From Leptoclinus maculatus (lineage: Eukaryota; Chordata; Actinopteri; Perciformes; Stichaeidae), in contig JAVDOI010000007.1 in the NCBI GenBank assembly GCA_032191485.1, forward strand, positions 2,832,463-2,896,462: a stretch of 64,000 nucleotides of DNA, written 5' to 3'. The notes beneath the pieces are model-generated. The model had not been told where the DNA came from. It saw only the letters and a list, made by a program, of their open reading frames with translations, and made no database searches. The translations under genes and the position numbers were made by a program. Shown one piece after another: positions 48,448 through 58,735 of the stretch. Numbering within the stretch: the stretch's first letter is position 1; every line of letters starts with the position of its first letter.

Positions 48448-49446
48448 GCTTGATCTAGAAATTAGTTTATTTATTCTAACGAGTATAGATCGGTGTTTCT
48501 ACTGGGGTTTCCACTAACAGATGCTGTGTCTGACTCAGTGTCATAATCCATGTCTTCTCCACATGACACCTGGTGATTAGAAACACTGTGTTCCTCATTT
48601 CTGCCTCAAACACTTGTGGAGGCTGCTTCCTCCACATTTTCTGCTGGCTGGGGTTGTACTTCAGATTCTACAGTCTGAGAGCTGCTGTTCTCTGCAGCAA
48701 CAGAAGTCTGTTGATCCTCAGCTTGGCTCTGCTCTTTCTCATCCTTGTCCTTGTGTTTTAACTGTGAGCCAGCGGCATTAGCCGCCGCGCCCACAATACC
48801 GCAACCTGCCACCGCACCCGCAATACCGCTACCTGCCACCGCACCTGCAGGCCCGGCTGCAGGCCCACCGACTGCGAGCCCGGCCGGCAAGCTGCCAGCC
48901 ACGGTCCTGGCCGAAGGGCCGCCAGCCGTGGCCGTGGCTGCGGGCCCGGCCCCAGGTTCATCAGCCGCGGGCGGGGTGCCCATGTCAGCAGAGCCGGACT
49001 GCTTTCTATGCGGACAGGCAAAGCGTTTGTGACCCACATCTCCACACTCAAAATGTTTGAGCTGTCCTGAGCTGGCGTACACCATGTAGGAGCCGTCACC
49101 GTGCTTCACTCAGAAGGACACCTCCAGTGTTTGAGTCGGTGAGTCCAGAAACATGAACACCTGCCGCCTCAGAGACTGAACGTGCCTCAGTTTAGGGTCT
49201 TTACATCCCAAACTCCCTGTTTTTAATCCACTGGCAAATTTACCAAACCTCTGGAGCTCTTTCCCTAACAGCTCGTTAGGGATAGACGGCGTAATCCGCA
49301 TGGAGGGAGCTGACAGCGGGGAGACCTGCACAAATGCGTCCCTGTTAAACACTCCGCTCTCGATCAGCTGATAGACACGAGGCCCTTCTTTCAAGAACAC
49401 AACCACTGCTTTGTTCATTCTTGATGCAAAGGAGAGTTTATCGTGT
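48448..49446 (-). pseudogene. Tx1-group LINE ORF1, copy 2 (5'-truncated)
   Basis: Homologous to copy 1 from FASRMNKAVVVFLK onward. A TGA at 49110 replaces the Arg of the SFRVKHGDG segment and splits the frame (49110-49418 and 48606-49109). The zinc knuckle reads HFECGDVGHKRFAC, so the first Cys is lost but the His is kept. The linker is Ala/Gly/Pro-rich (AGAVAGSGIAGAVAGCGIVG) instead of the repeat found in copy 1. Another TGA at 48606 precedes the C-terminal block with CGEDMDYDTESDTASVSGNP. The left boundary at 49446 adjoins sequence that belongs after ORF1 of the other copy. ORF1 proteins bind LINE RNA. This one is broken. Confidence 0.75.
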
Positions 49447-49488
49447 CAAGAAAAACCTTGGCGGAAAACCTTCCTCTCATCCAGAAGG

Positions 49489-50776
49489 TCAGGGTCGACC
49501 AGTTTTATAAGTCCGTTGACTTGATTTGATGAATTTCGGGATGTCACTGAAGTGATCGCTTACTTTGATAGATTTCTTTTTAAATGTTTGATCTAGAAAA
49601 GTGTTTATTTCTCCCAGTGAGTACAGCTCCTTTTGTTTGCTGGGGGTTCCACTAACAGGCTCCATGTCTGACTCATAGTCATACTCCATGTCCACCTGAC
49701 ACCTGACTGTTAGACACACTGGGTTCAACACTTCTGGAGGCTGTTTCCTCCACGGTTTCTTCTGGCTGGGCTTGTACAGTCTGAGAGCTGCTGTTCTCTG
49801 CAACATCAGCCTGTTGCTCCTCTGCTTGGCTCTGCTCTTTCTCATCTTTGTCTTTAACACCAGCCACCGCGCCTGCAGTACCGCAATCCGCCACCGCAAC
49901 CGTGGGCCCCGGCCCCAGGTCCGCCAATCGTAGTTTCGACCACAGGTCCGCCATCCGTTGGTTCGACCACAGGTCCGTCATTCGTCGGTTCGACCACCGG
50001 TCAGTCATTCGTCGGTTCGACCACAGGTCCGTCAGCCATCGGTTCGACCACAGGTCCGTTATCCGTCGGTTCGACCACAGGTCCGTCATCCGTCGGTTTG
50101 ACCACAGGTCCGTCATCCGCGTGGCGCCCGCTCCGGTGTCTGTGTCAGCAGAGCCGGCCTGCTTTCTATGCGGACAGGTAAACCGTTTGTTTCCCACACC
50201 TCCACACTCGAAACACTTGAGCTGTCCGGAGCTGGCATACACCATGTAGGAGCCGTCACCGTGCTTCACTCTGAAGGACACCTCCAGCGTTTGAGTCGGT
50301 GAGTCCAGAAACATGAACAGCTGCCGCCTCAGAGACTGAACGTGCCTCAGTTTAGGGTCTTTACATCCTAAACTCACTGTTTTTAATCCGTTGGCAAACT
50401 TCCCGAACCTCCGGAGCTCTTTCTCTAACAGCTCGTTCTGGATAAATGGTGGAACACTGGACACGGTGATCCGCGTGGAGGGAGCTGACAGCGGGGAGAC
50501 CTGCGCAAATGCGTCCCTGATGAACACTCCGCTATCGATCAGCTGGTAGACAAGAGGCTCTTGTTTCAGGAACACCACCACTGCTTTGTTCATTCTTGAT
50601 GCAAAGGAGAGTTTATCGTGTCCCACCTGCTCACCGACAGCCAGCAACACCTCCTCTACCGTCACACTGTTATCCGGGGGGACGATCCTCACTCCCTGCC
50701 GGAGAGACGGAGGTGGCGTCTCGGAGGACGCCATTCCTCCCGAAAACACCTCGACTAAGCCCCGATCACTCAACAC
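49489..50776 (-). pseudogene. Tx1-group LINE ORF1, copy 1
   Basis: A 365-codon open frame (50776-49679) starts MLSDRGLVEVFSGG, with a better-placed Met at residue 15 (MASSETPPPSL). It contains GEQVGHDKLSFASRMNKAVV, an RRM-like ELLEKELRRFGKFANGLKTV region and the zinc knuckle CFECGGVGNKRFTC, in which Asn stands where the CCHC His belongs. A tandem MTDLWSNRR repeat and an acidic tail follow. A five-base deletion near 49690, seen by comparison with copy 2, shifts the frame. The true C-terminus (DYESDMEPVSGTPSKQKELY) continues in the frame of 49489-49899. It is therefore a near-intact but non-functional ORF1. Confidence 0.75.
49925..50118 (-). repeat. 27-bp in-frame minisatellite in ORF1 copy 1
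   Basis: About seven 27-bp units (plus-strand core ggttcgaccacaggtccgtc) encode variants of MTDLWSNRR. The array lies between the zinc knuckle and the acidic C-terminal part and is absent from copy 2. Confidence 0.9.
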
Positions 50777-51608
50777 ACAAACCAGTAAAACCGTTAAGGA
50801 GACTCACCTGATCATCCGCCTCAACAGAGGAAGAAACACAGTGAAAGACCCGAAGATCAGGAACCATTCAAAACTAGCGCCACTTGCTCTTCCACCGTCT
50901 CACCTCCATACTCGCACTCACCGGAAACGGAAAGAGGAGAAGAAGAAGCAGAAGAAAAAGAAGGAGAAGAAAAAACAGGATGGAGATCAAACAGCCCTGA
51001 GACAGTGATTGTGTGGAGATTCTGGGTCACTCTGATCCTCAAGTCTTTTGACGATTGGTCAAATGTGTGAGAATGAAAACAAACAAAACTATTTGCCGTG
51101 GCATTTAGAAAGTATCTCTTCCTCTTACGGTTGTCTCCAGCTGTGGCGAATCCCGTCTCAAAGGGCACAGACAGACAAATGAAGGCATCTCAGCTCTGAT
51201 GAGGTGTTATTGCAGTGGAAGAGATGTTGTTCTCGAAACCTGTATTTTACACCAATTGTGGTGAACAATCTAAAAAATGCTTTTACACAGTCGGACTTCA
51301 GTCCCTGAACACCTCTTAATAACGCCAAAACTCCCCAACACTTGTTTCTGTGTAATTCCTCCAGTTTTCCCGATTCACGTTAACTCACCACTTCCTCCAT
51401 GACCACAGCATTATTTCAATCAGTACAACAATAGAGTCATGTCAAACTCACCACTCTGCTGCACTCAAGTTTCCCCCTCTCTTAATTTATCATGTCAGCT
51501 ATATTCTTGTAGAGGTAGAGGTTTTTTTACCCAGCCTTTATTAGAAACTGGCCATCATTTGTTCCTGCCAGCTATACAAGGTTTGACTTGAATATGGACT
51601 TTTCTCAG

Positions 51609-52150
51609 GCGGCAACCTCCGGTTCTGCCGAGTAAAGCCAACGCAGAAGTGTCTTAAAACTTCTATTCTCTCTACTGACCAGCAGGGGGCGACTCCTCTG
51701 TTTGCAAAAAGAAGTCTGATTGTATAGAAGTCTATGAAAAAATGACTCTACTTCTCTCTTGATTTATTACCTCAGTAAACATTGTAAACATGAGTTTATG
51801 GTCTCAATCTCTAGTTTCAAGTCTTCTTCAATACAGCATGATGTTCATTTAGTAAATGATGGTCCATTCAGAGTCAAACAGACCATAAAGCCGGTTATGC
51901 TTTCGGGCGGGCTTACTGTGACTAACAGGTCGCTGCTGCTACCAGACACACGTACGACGTCTCTACATCACTCTTCCGCATTCAAAATATGGTAACTTCC
52001 GTTCATTGGCTGCAAAACAAACAACATGACTACGGTCATAATCCAAGATGGCGACAGCGAAATCGCAGAACTCGAGGCTTTAAAACGGCAGTCCACAAAC
52101 CAATGGGTGACATCACAATGACTACGTCCGCTTCTAACATACAGTCTATG
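51609..52150 (+). repeat. Dispersed repeat family A, copy 3
   Basis: Starts aggcggcaacctccggttct and contains ctgaccagcagggggcgact, attgtatagaagtctatga, gatgttcatttagtaaatga, aggtcgctgctgctacc, cgtaatccaagatgg-like wording and ccacaaaccaatgggtgaca. Very similar to 56943-57485. Confidence 0.65.
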
Positions 52151-52569
52151 GCTTTTCTTGACCATTATATATCAGCGGTGCAGCTGCACAGCGGCCCAAC
52201 AGATTTTTTTGCAGCTTTGTTATTCTAGCTGGGCCCTCTTGTGCACCTTCTGGGTCACTATTCAACAATAATGCTGAATGTGATGGCAATTTGTTGCTGT
52301 TAGACGGAAACCTTGTACGTCAAAGAACTGCCCCCTCAAGGTTGTTATTGTGTCTTCATATAAATGGTCAGAAACTTATATTATATAATTCATATTTTAC
52401 CAAAATCTTTCTCAAATTAAATTTTAAGGTTTTTGACCAATGTTGATACATGTTTTGTCATTGATGTCATATCGCTAGCTCGCTACTCTAGTCTGTTCAA
52501 CAAACAATTCAATCTATGATCACAATGTTAACATCAGAGCTCAATTTTATGAACAGGTAAACACTGTGT

Positions 52570-52770
52570 AGTTTCAACTGAGCGGCGAGGTCCGAGCAAG
52601 TGGGTGATGTGAAGCTCAAGGCCGGAGTCGCGAGGCACCTTCCCCCCATTCCGACCTAGAGCCTGCGATCGTGGCTTCTCATAAATGGGCCCGGCGAGGG
52701 CCAGCCTGCCTCGGGATGAGATCTCACGACGGGGATCCTGCCACACCGAGCGGCCGCCCCTGACCCGCCA
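52570..52770. other. GC- and CpG-rich segment of unknown origin
   Basis: About 200 bp with many CpG (ctgagcggcgaggtccgagc, cccggcgagggccagcct, ccgagcggccgcccctgac) in an otherwise AT-rich intron. Open frames on the minus strand exist but I recognise no protein, and I could not match it to rRNA or tRNA. Confidence 0.4.
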
Positions 52771-54401
52771 AAATTAATCCCACCCAGTTTTGGTTCATTA
52801 TGAAACCGTGCAGAACACTGCCTCAGACAAGAAAGAGAGAAAAACATTGCCTCGTCATTGTTTTTCTTCAGCGCTGGCTGTGTGCGGCACTTTAATCCAA
52901 AACGGAGGCGGGCTGGAGCTATGAGGTTTTTTCCAACAGTTTCAGGAGTAACGACCTATAGTCACAATTGGTATTTAATTAGTTAAATATATATAACACA
53001 GACAGACCAATGACATTGATTTAAAAAGAATAAAATAAAAGATGACAAATGGACCTTCCCGCCTTGTGTATTCATGGATGGGTAAAACAGGCTGTGTTTG
53101 CGTCCAGGTCAGGCTGCTAAATCTGGCACTTCAGCTGCTTTCCTTGGTGCTTATCAAATGTTGGTTTGCAGCATAGGAGTTGCATGGGGATATACCAATC
53201 GTGCGCTCTGCAATTATCTGGAGTGGCTGTGTGTGTGTGTGTGTGCACACGAGCGTGTGCTTAATTTTGGGGGTGAGGGCCCAAGGCAAAGAATTGGCAC
53301 TGCCATTGGTGTGTGTTACCCAATGAGCGGGTTGTCACATTACAATATTTGACACGTGTTTTGTGGGCACCAAAAAAGGAAAATTACTGTTTTCCATTTT
53401 TTTCATATTGAAGTGGGTAAATCATGAAACAGTACAGTAGGCTGAGCATTGTCTTGATAAGGAGAGACCAACGTCCCAAGTTTAAGTTCACATATTGTTT
53501 TAGATTTGCCTACCAGCTTTATTATAGTATCTTACTATAATATATATATATACACTGGCAACCACGACGCATTTGGCTGAAGTCACCTAATAAACGTGGT
53601 CACTCTTTAAACTGAAATACCTGTTGCTCTGAAACCGTCGTAATACTGAATGCCCTGTTGGAATATCCATTCTGAAAACCGAACATGCAATATCCAGACA
53701 TTTCGATACTGGCCATAATTCAATGTTTAATGCTTATAAAACTTGTCTTAATAGCTGGGGGAAAAAACACACTGCTTACGTTGCCAACATGCATATACAT
53801 TTTTTGATGATGTCGGCTATTAAAGGGTCCATGCTTTGGTTTATGACCAACTACCTGCGGAACGAATGACATTCCCATTAGCCTCAGCTGGACTTTAGCT
53901 AATTAGCAAATGTTAGCATGCTGACATGCTAAACTAAGATGATGATCATGGTTAACGTTATATCTGCTTAACATCAGCATGTCAGCGTTGTCATTATGAG
54001 GACGTAGGCATGCTGACTCTGGCCTGTCTATGAACCCTTAGTCTGGTTTTCTGCTACAGTACTTTCTAAAACCTGCACACAGCTCTTGTAAATGTCATTC
54101 CTTTTTTCCTCTGCTAGACCCGGCAGTTTATGTTGGCTATTATGGAGACAACGTACCTCCTTACTTGTTAAGTTGTACAGAGAGGAAAATGCTTCTTATA
54201 TTCAAGTGAGATGTCACACTATAGCATGAGCAGCTATCCATGAGGTAAGAGAAATAGATCATTAAACAAGAACAATTGGCCTCAGAAACAGAGACACCCG
54301 GTGAAAGGGTGTGAGTCGTGTTGTATAGTGACGATGATGATTATGTACACCCAGTATGATGGAAACCATCAGCTGGTGAATGATGAAGGAAAAAAACTTA
54401 C

Positions 54402-54439
54402 TTGTGCACAGCAGAGCAGCAAAGGCATCAATGGCTGCC
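54402..54439 (-). CDS. agbl1: AGBL1-like cytosolic carboxypeptidase, 38-bp micro-exon
   Basis: Acceptor ttattttccag and donor CACAA/gtaagt enclose 38 bp. The first G completes the Lys codon (AA+G) from the exon at 63109-63202, twelve codons read AAIDAFAALLCT, and the last A starts a Lys codon finished by the exon at 34448-34656. Joined, the segment HAIKAAIDAFAALLCTK corresponds to the QAIRAATEVLAALLKSK-type segment I recall in AGBL1. Exact phase on both sides and this match support such a short exon. It contributes to an armadillo-like helix. Confidence 0.8.
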
Positions 54440-55015
54440 CTGGAAAATAAACAGAGGGGGGCAGTTGGCCTTTCAGACATTTAAATGAACACACACATCA
54501 ATATGCAAATTGTACATAATACACTAGTGTGCAAATGAGTGGGATGAATACCAAAAAACACACTGACACGGGCATAGTGGGTCAGATGTGTGTATTTGTT
54601 CTAGCTCATTTGGGAGTTGTTATATGCAGCATCACAGTATATTCTTGGATTTAATATAATGGAAAAATTATGAAAAAGTCCAGAAAAATAAATAACGTAA
54701 AAAACTTTATGTGACATATTTTAGAATAGTACTTGGTGTGATTATGGATGTGCTTTAAAAACTCTATCCGTGGTCAAAGACATGTCCGCGTGGATACTTT
54801 ATACCACAGTGTTTCACCTGGAACGAAAAGCAAATCTACTCAAGAGGTCTTTTTTTATAATGCGAAGTTGTGTTGATTGTTTCATGAGTCATAGTCATGA
54901 TCATTTGGCAGTACCTCAACACATCCTGAAGTTTTTCAGTACAGAAGCAGGTCAGGTTTAACTGTAAGAAGTCATTCTCGGGACGAAAGTAAATGCTTCT
55001 TTGGTCCCTCTACAG

Positions 55016-55850
55016 CAGGGGTCACTAACAGACGGACCCGTCCGGACCCGCTGTATCTGGACCCTGGACTTATTATGACATTTTCAAGGAGCGCTTCTAT
55101 TTTAACCAGCGCATCTTTTCTAGTTTTTACGGCACTTGTTCAGCGGTCCAGGAAGCACGACGCTATGCGTTGTAAACCATCTCATGTGACGCTACTCGGA
55201 CAATCACATTATGTGTATTCCGATAAGCGTCGCCCTCGACTCAAGTACAATATTCACACTAATGGGAGAGAGGGAGACCCGACAGTCGGAACAAGTATTT
55301 GAGTCTGAGAAGTTATTGACATGCTCGAAAAAGAGAAAAGTGGACAGCTTAACCAGAGCCTTTAACCAAGAATGGACAGACTTTTAAATGTTTAATATTC
55401 CCACAACCAGTTTAAAACCAGTATGTCTCATATGTTCAGAGACCGTGACGATAATTAAAAGCAGCAATGTGAAGCCTCACTACGAGACAAGAAACAAATC
55501 TTTTAAGCAAACGTATCCACTCACATCTGAAACGAAGTCACAGAAAATAAACCTAAGAGCCCAATATGATCAGAATCCTGACACATGAATTCACTGTTCA
55601 ATGATGTTACCAGAGAGAATAGAACTGAAACAAGTGGTTTAATAACCACAGATAAAGTCCCTGCACACAATTTTCTCTTATTAGAAGATGAGAAAAATAT
55701 AATATCATGCTTTTTTGGTTGACATCACTTCACACCTGAATGAACTGAATTTAAAGCTGCAGGACAATTCAATTGAATTAATTTCTCTCAAATTAAGTAC
55801 TTTATTTTAAGAGCCCCATTTTTCAAAAGCTTTGTAATTTATTTTATTTT
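55016..55850 (+). mobile_element. Short hAT copy, 3' end not found
   Basis: Begins caggggtcactaacagacgg then acccgtccggacccgctg, like the transposase-side end of the element at 10095-11125 read in reverse. Its right part (caaattaagtactttatttt and aagagcccc) matches the inverse of 10370-10390. No CCCCTG end or second copy of the 8-bp left flank (ctctacag) was found, so the right end is probably deleted. Confidence 0.65.
55388..55588 (+). pseudogene. hAT transposase N-terminus (BED finger) remnant
   Basis: Contains KPVCLICSETVTIIKSSNVK then PHYETRN, with YPLTSETKSQKINLRAQYDQ after it. The wording matches the frame at 10541-10750 and GTF2IRD2-like hAT transposases. The last zinc ligand (His of the H-x4-H pair) is Asn here, so the finger itself is damaged. 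No catalytic domain follows. Confidence 0.7.
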
Positions 55851-55899
55851 TTTATCCAGCCCTTGTTTGAGAGAAGAACATTTATTAAGACTCAGGGCC

Positions 55900-56047
<148 letters not shown>

Positions 56048-56942
56048 CAGAGATGAAGAATGTGACACTGTCCAGTGCAGTGTAGCATGGTGTCACTAAC
56101 CGGGCGTCCAAAGTGTGACAAGAGGCCACGACCTCTGGGCCACTAGAGCTATGTTTACTGAGGATGGGAAATACTACACATCTTCAAAGGCCCCAGCACA
56201 CAGCTGTGTTACTGTTATCATTGGTGCGCATTTTACAGCTATGGAAGGGATCAATAAAAATGAGTCCTCCAAATCTCAGAAATATTAAAAATCAATTCCA
56301 TTCAAACAATATAATTAATATTTACAGTTAGATCTTTTGACCTCATGCACAGAGATAATCACAATATTGATTTAAATGTAGTTGCTAAGATGTGATTTAA
56401 TGAAATATAGATTGTTATTACAAATCTGTATAACCCATGTGGAAGAACTACAGAGTCTCACTTCACTTCACTTCCTGCCTTTGTCGATAAAATTCACCTG
56501 TCCTTTGTTAGTCCTGCAGTCGCCTCACCTCCTGCTCATCTGTTCCTACTTTACCAATCAGTCATTCACTACATATCCCAGCCCGGTTCCTTTGTTCTTT
56601 GCCAGTTTGTGTCAGTACATCCGTGTCTAGCGTTCCTGCATCTTGGTGCTAGCTTCTGAGAGGCTAAATAACAACAACATAAGGCTAATGTTTTGAAATC
56701 AAAGAATATATGTATTATTCTGCACACTCGCATAAGAACCTAGAACCAGCAGAGCCCTAAATATTGTTTGAGGTAATGAACAATTCTCTAAAATCAGCCA
56801 ATACAAAAAAAATCACTAAATGTTGAATTTTTTGGTATCCTAAACTGTAGTATTGCTACTTTTACTTAACTAGAGATCTGAGTACCTCTTCCACTACTGT
56901 ATGTTAAGATTAGTTTTTTGAAATGTTAAACCATGTTAAACC

Positions 56943-57485
56943 AACCGGAGGTTGCTCACACCAGGCGGCAACCTCCGGTTCTGCCGAGTGAAGCCAATGT
57001 GGAAGTGTCTTAAAAGTTGCATTCTCTCTACTGACCAGCAGGGGGCGACTGCTCTGATTGTATAGAAGTCTATGAGAAAATGACCCAACTCCTCATTTGA
57101 TTTATTCCCTCAGTAAACATTGTAAACATGAGTTTATGGTTTCAATCTGTGGTTTCATGTCTTCTTCAATACAGCATGATGTTCATTTAGTAAATGATGG
57201 TCCATTTAGAGTCTAATAGACTATAAAGTGGAGTATGCTTGTAGGGCGGGCTTACTGTGATTGACAGGTCGCTGCTGATGTATACAGTGTCTCTACGTCA
57301 TTCCTCCGCATTCTAAATATGGTAACTTCTGTTCATTTGTTGCGGAAAAAAACTAACATGGCGACTGCCGTAATCCAAGATGGTGACGTCGAAATCACCG
57401 AACTGTAGGCTTCAAAAACGGAAGTCCACAAACCAATGGGTGACGTCACGATGACTATGTCCACTTCTTATATATAGTCTATGAC
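56943..57485 (+). repeat. Dispersed repeat family A, copy 4, with terminal hairpin
   Basis: Shares the full block order of copy 3. Immediately at its start a 13-bp inverted repeat (aaccggaggttgc at 56943-56955 and its complement at 56968-56980, 12-bp loop) includes the family's own gcaacctccggtt end. The right end reads ccaatgggtgacgtcacgat then tatagtctatgac. Confidence 0.65.
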
Positions 57486-57747
57486 TCACACAGACAACAT
57501 TTTCAAATACTGTTTACCTGCCTTATCTGCTGCTGCCGTCTCTCTGTCTCTCTCTCTCCTCTGTGACTTTAAGAAAGTTTTCACATATAAATGAGTTGTT
57601 TACAGCTTTAGTTTGTTTTGGAGCCATGCAATAATATAATATATTTCATAATATGACTTCTTACCCTTGGTTCTTGATTTGTTTTTTTGTATACTTGGAC
57701 CTGTATTCTCTGGTATTTCTCCTCTACTTTTCCCACTGTGTCATCCC

Positions 57748-57750
<3 letters not shown>

Positions 57751-57808
<58 letters not shown>
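57751..57808. repeat. (CA)29 microsatellite
   Basis: 58 bp of uninterrupted CA. Confidence 0.97.
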
Positions 57809-57810
<2 letters not shown>

Positions 57811-58209
57811 GGAGCCCCAGCCCAATTGAACCCCTACATATGCCTAAAAATTAACTTGCACGTGCAGTCGAACAGCAGTGTTATTTGTACTTAACTTCAG
57901 GCCTGGGTTTACTTTCTGTTCAGATTTTTAAAGTGTCATACGATATATTGAACATGCGTACTGTTATCGCATGATTTGTCAACGCAGTTGATCAAATCCA
58001 ACGGAGGTGACAACAGAAACTCTCCTCCACACTAGTAGTTACTAATCAACCTGCTTGTTAATTAAAGAAGAAGGTGAGCGACATACAGTGCCATCCTCTA
58101 CAATAAAATAACGAAATACTAGGGAAGTTCCCGACCAAGGATTTACATAGTCGAATCTGATTGGTCAAGTCTTGCCTATCGTCGAATTATGTTTTGTTGT
58201 TTTTGCTCA

Positions 58210-58735
58210 TCGTTCCCCTCTGTTTAGCTATATAAACTATTCCAACTTAAAGCTTATTTTTAAATGCCTACATGGTCATGCTCCTTCCTGCTTAATGAAT
58301 TTGTTACAAGACACCAGCACACCAGTAGAGTGAACACACGGGCCTCAGTCAACGGGAACTGTCGCATTGCATTACGCAAATCAGGACAATCAGTCTTCTC
58401 TGTTAAAGAAGCAAAACTATGGAACTGTCTACCAACTGAGTTGAAAATGCAACACAATTTAAATGTTTTCAAGAGGTATTAAATCATGGCTAAAAGAGAA
58501 ACAACATTGTTCTCACACCTAACACACTTGTACTTTGTGCATGTATCTGTGGATGTATTCTTCTTTTTTCTATTCAGACTTTTTTTTAAAAAGCCTCCTG
58601 TGGACAGGTGTTGTAAATTAGTGTTTCGCTACAAACACTTAACACAGTGCATCTGGTCCTTGTGCATAAATGTATGTTACAATTCTAATGCCACTGTGAT
58701 GTCCATATCAAATCAAATAAACATAACATAATATT
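58210..58735 (+). mobile_element. LINE 3' end (Rex1/CR1-like)
   Basis: The coding tail at 58264-58482 (ARVNTRASVNGNCRIALR-like segment, then GQSVFSVKEAKLWNCLPTEL and NVFKRY) matches the C-terminal block of the LINE at 18.5-20.1 kb in layout. It is followed by an untranslated region ending aaataaacataacataat, a short-repeat tail. Strongly 5'-truncated. Confidence 0.65.

Larger units (their letters stand above)
42090..50960 (-). mobile_element. Composite Tx1-group LINE with duplicated ORF1 and nested hAT
   Basis: Read on the minus strand: 5' leader (about 50777-50960), ORF1 copy 1 (to about 49450), a junction near 49446, ORF1 copy 2 (to 48448), a hAT insertion (46230-48439), the ORF1-ORF2 boundary (about 46130), ORF2 (to about 42205) and a 3' end with ggatcaataaaggaaa near 42110. 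The order CCHC-bearing ORF1, APE endonuclease, reverse transcriptase and the distinct C-terminus fit the L1/Tx1 group. The tandem ORF1 indicates recombination between two copies, or one 5'-truncated copy placed inside or beside another. Confidence 0.75.
34657..54401 (-). other. Intron of the AGBL1-like gene (19.7 kb), transposon-rich
   Basis: Donor gtaagt next to 54402, acceptor next to 34656. It contains family A and C repeats, a Harbinger-like element, a (TG) tract near 40333-40358, the composite LINE with nested hAT, and a GC-rich segment near 52.6 kb. I recognise nothing in 34660-35230, 37500-38220, 38840-40060, 40790-41880, 51010-51600, 52150-52560 and 52780-54400, apart from a weak plus-strand exon-like stretch near 41.25-41.37 kb. 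Confidence 0.6.

Noticed and set aside
49925..50118. CRISPR-like regular repeats
   Set aside because: Units are contiguous without unique spacers and lie in a eukaryotic transposon; the same applies to 19317-19463 and 61634-61757.
49848..50249. 133-codon plus-strand frame with HRSVIRRFD repeats
   Set aside because: Antisense reading of the 27-bp array in ORF1.
50586..51008. 140-codon plus-strand Lys-rich frame
   Set aside because: Antisense to the LINE ORF1 start and leader; its gaagaag-rich end gives Lys/Glu runs only.
52534..52847. Possible rRNA-derived segment or coding exon
   Set aside because: I could not match any rRNA stretch with confidence, and the open frames lack splice signals or known motifs.
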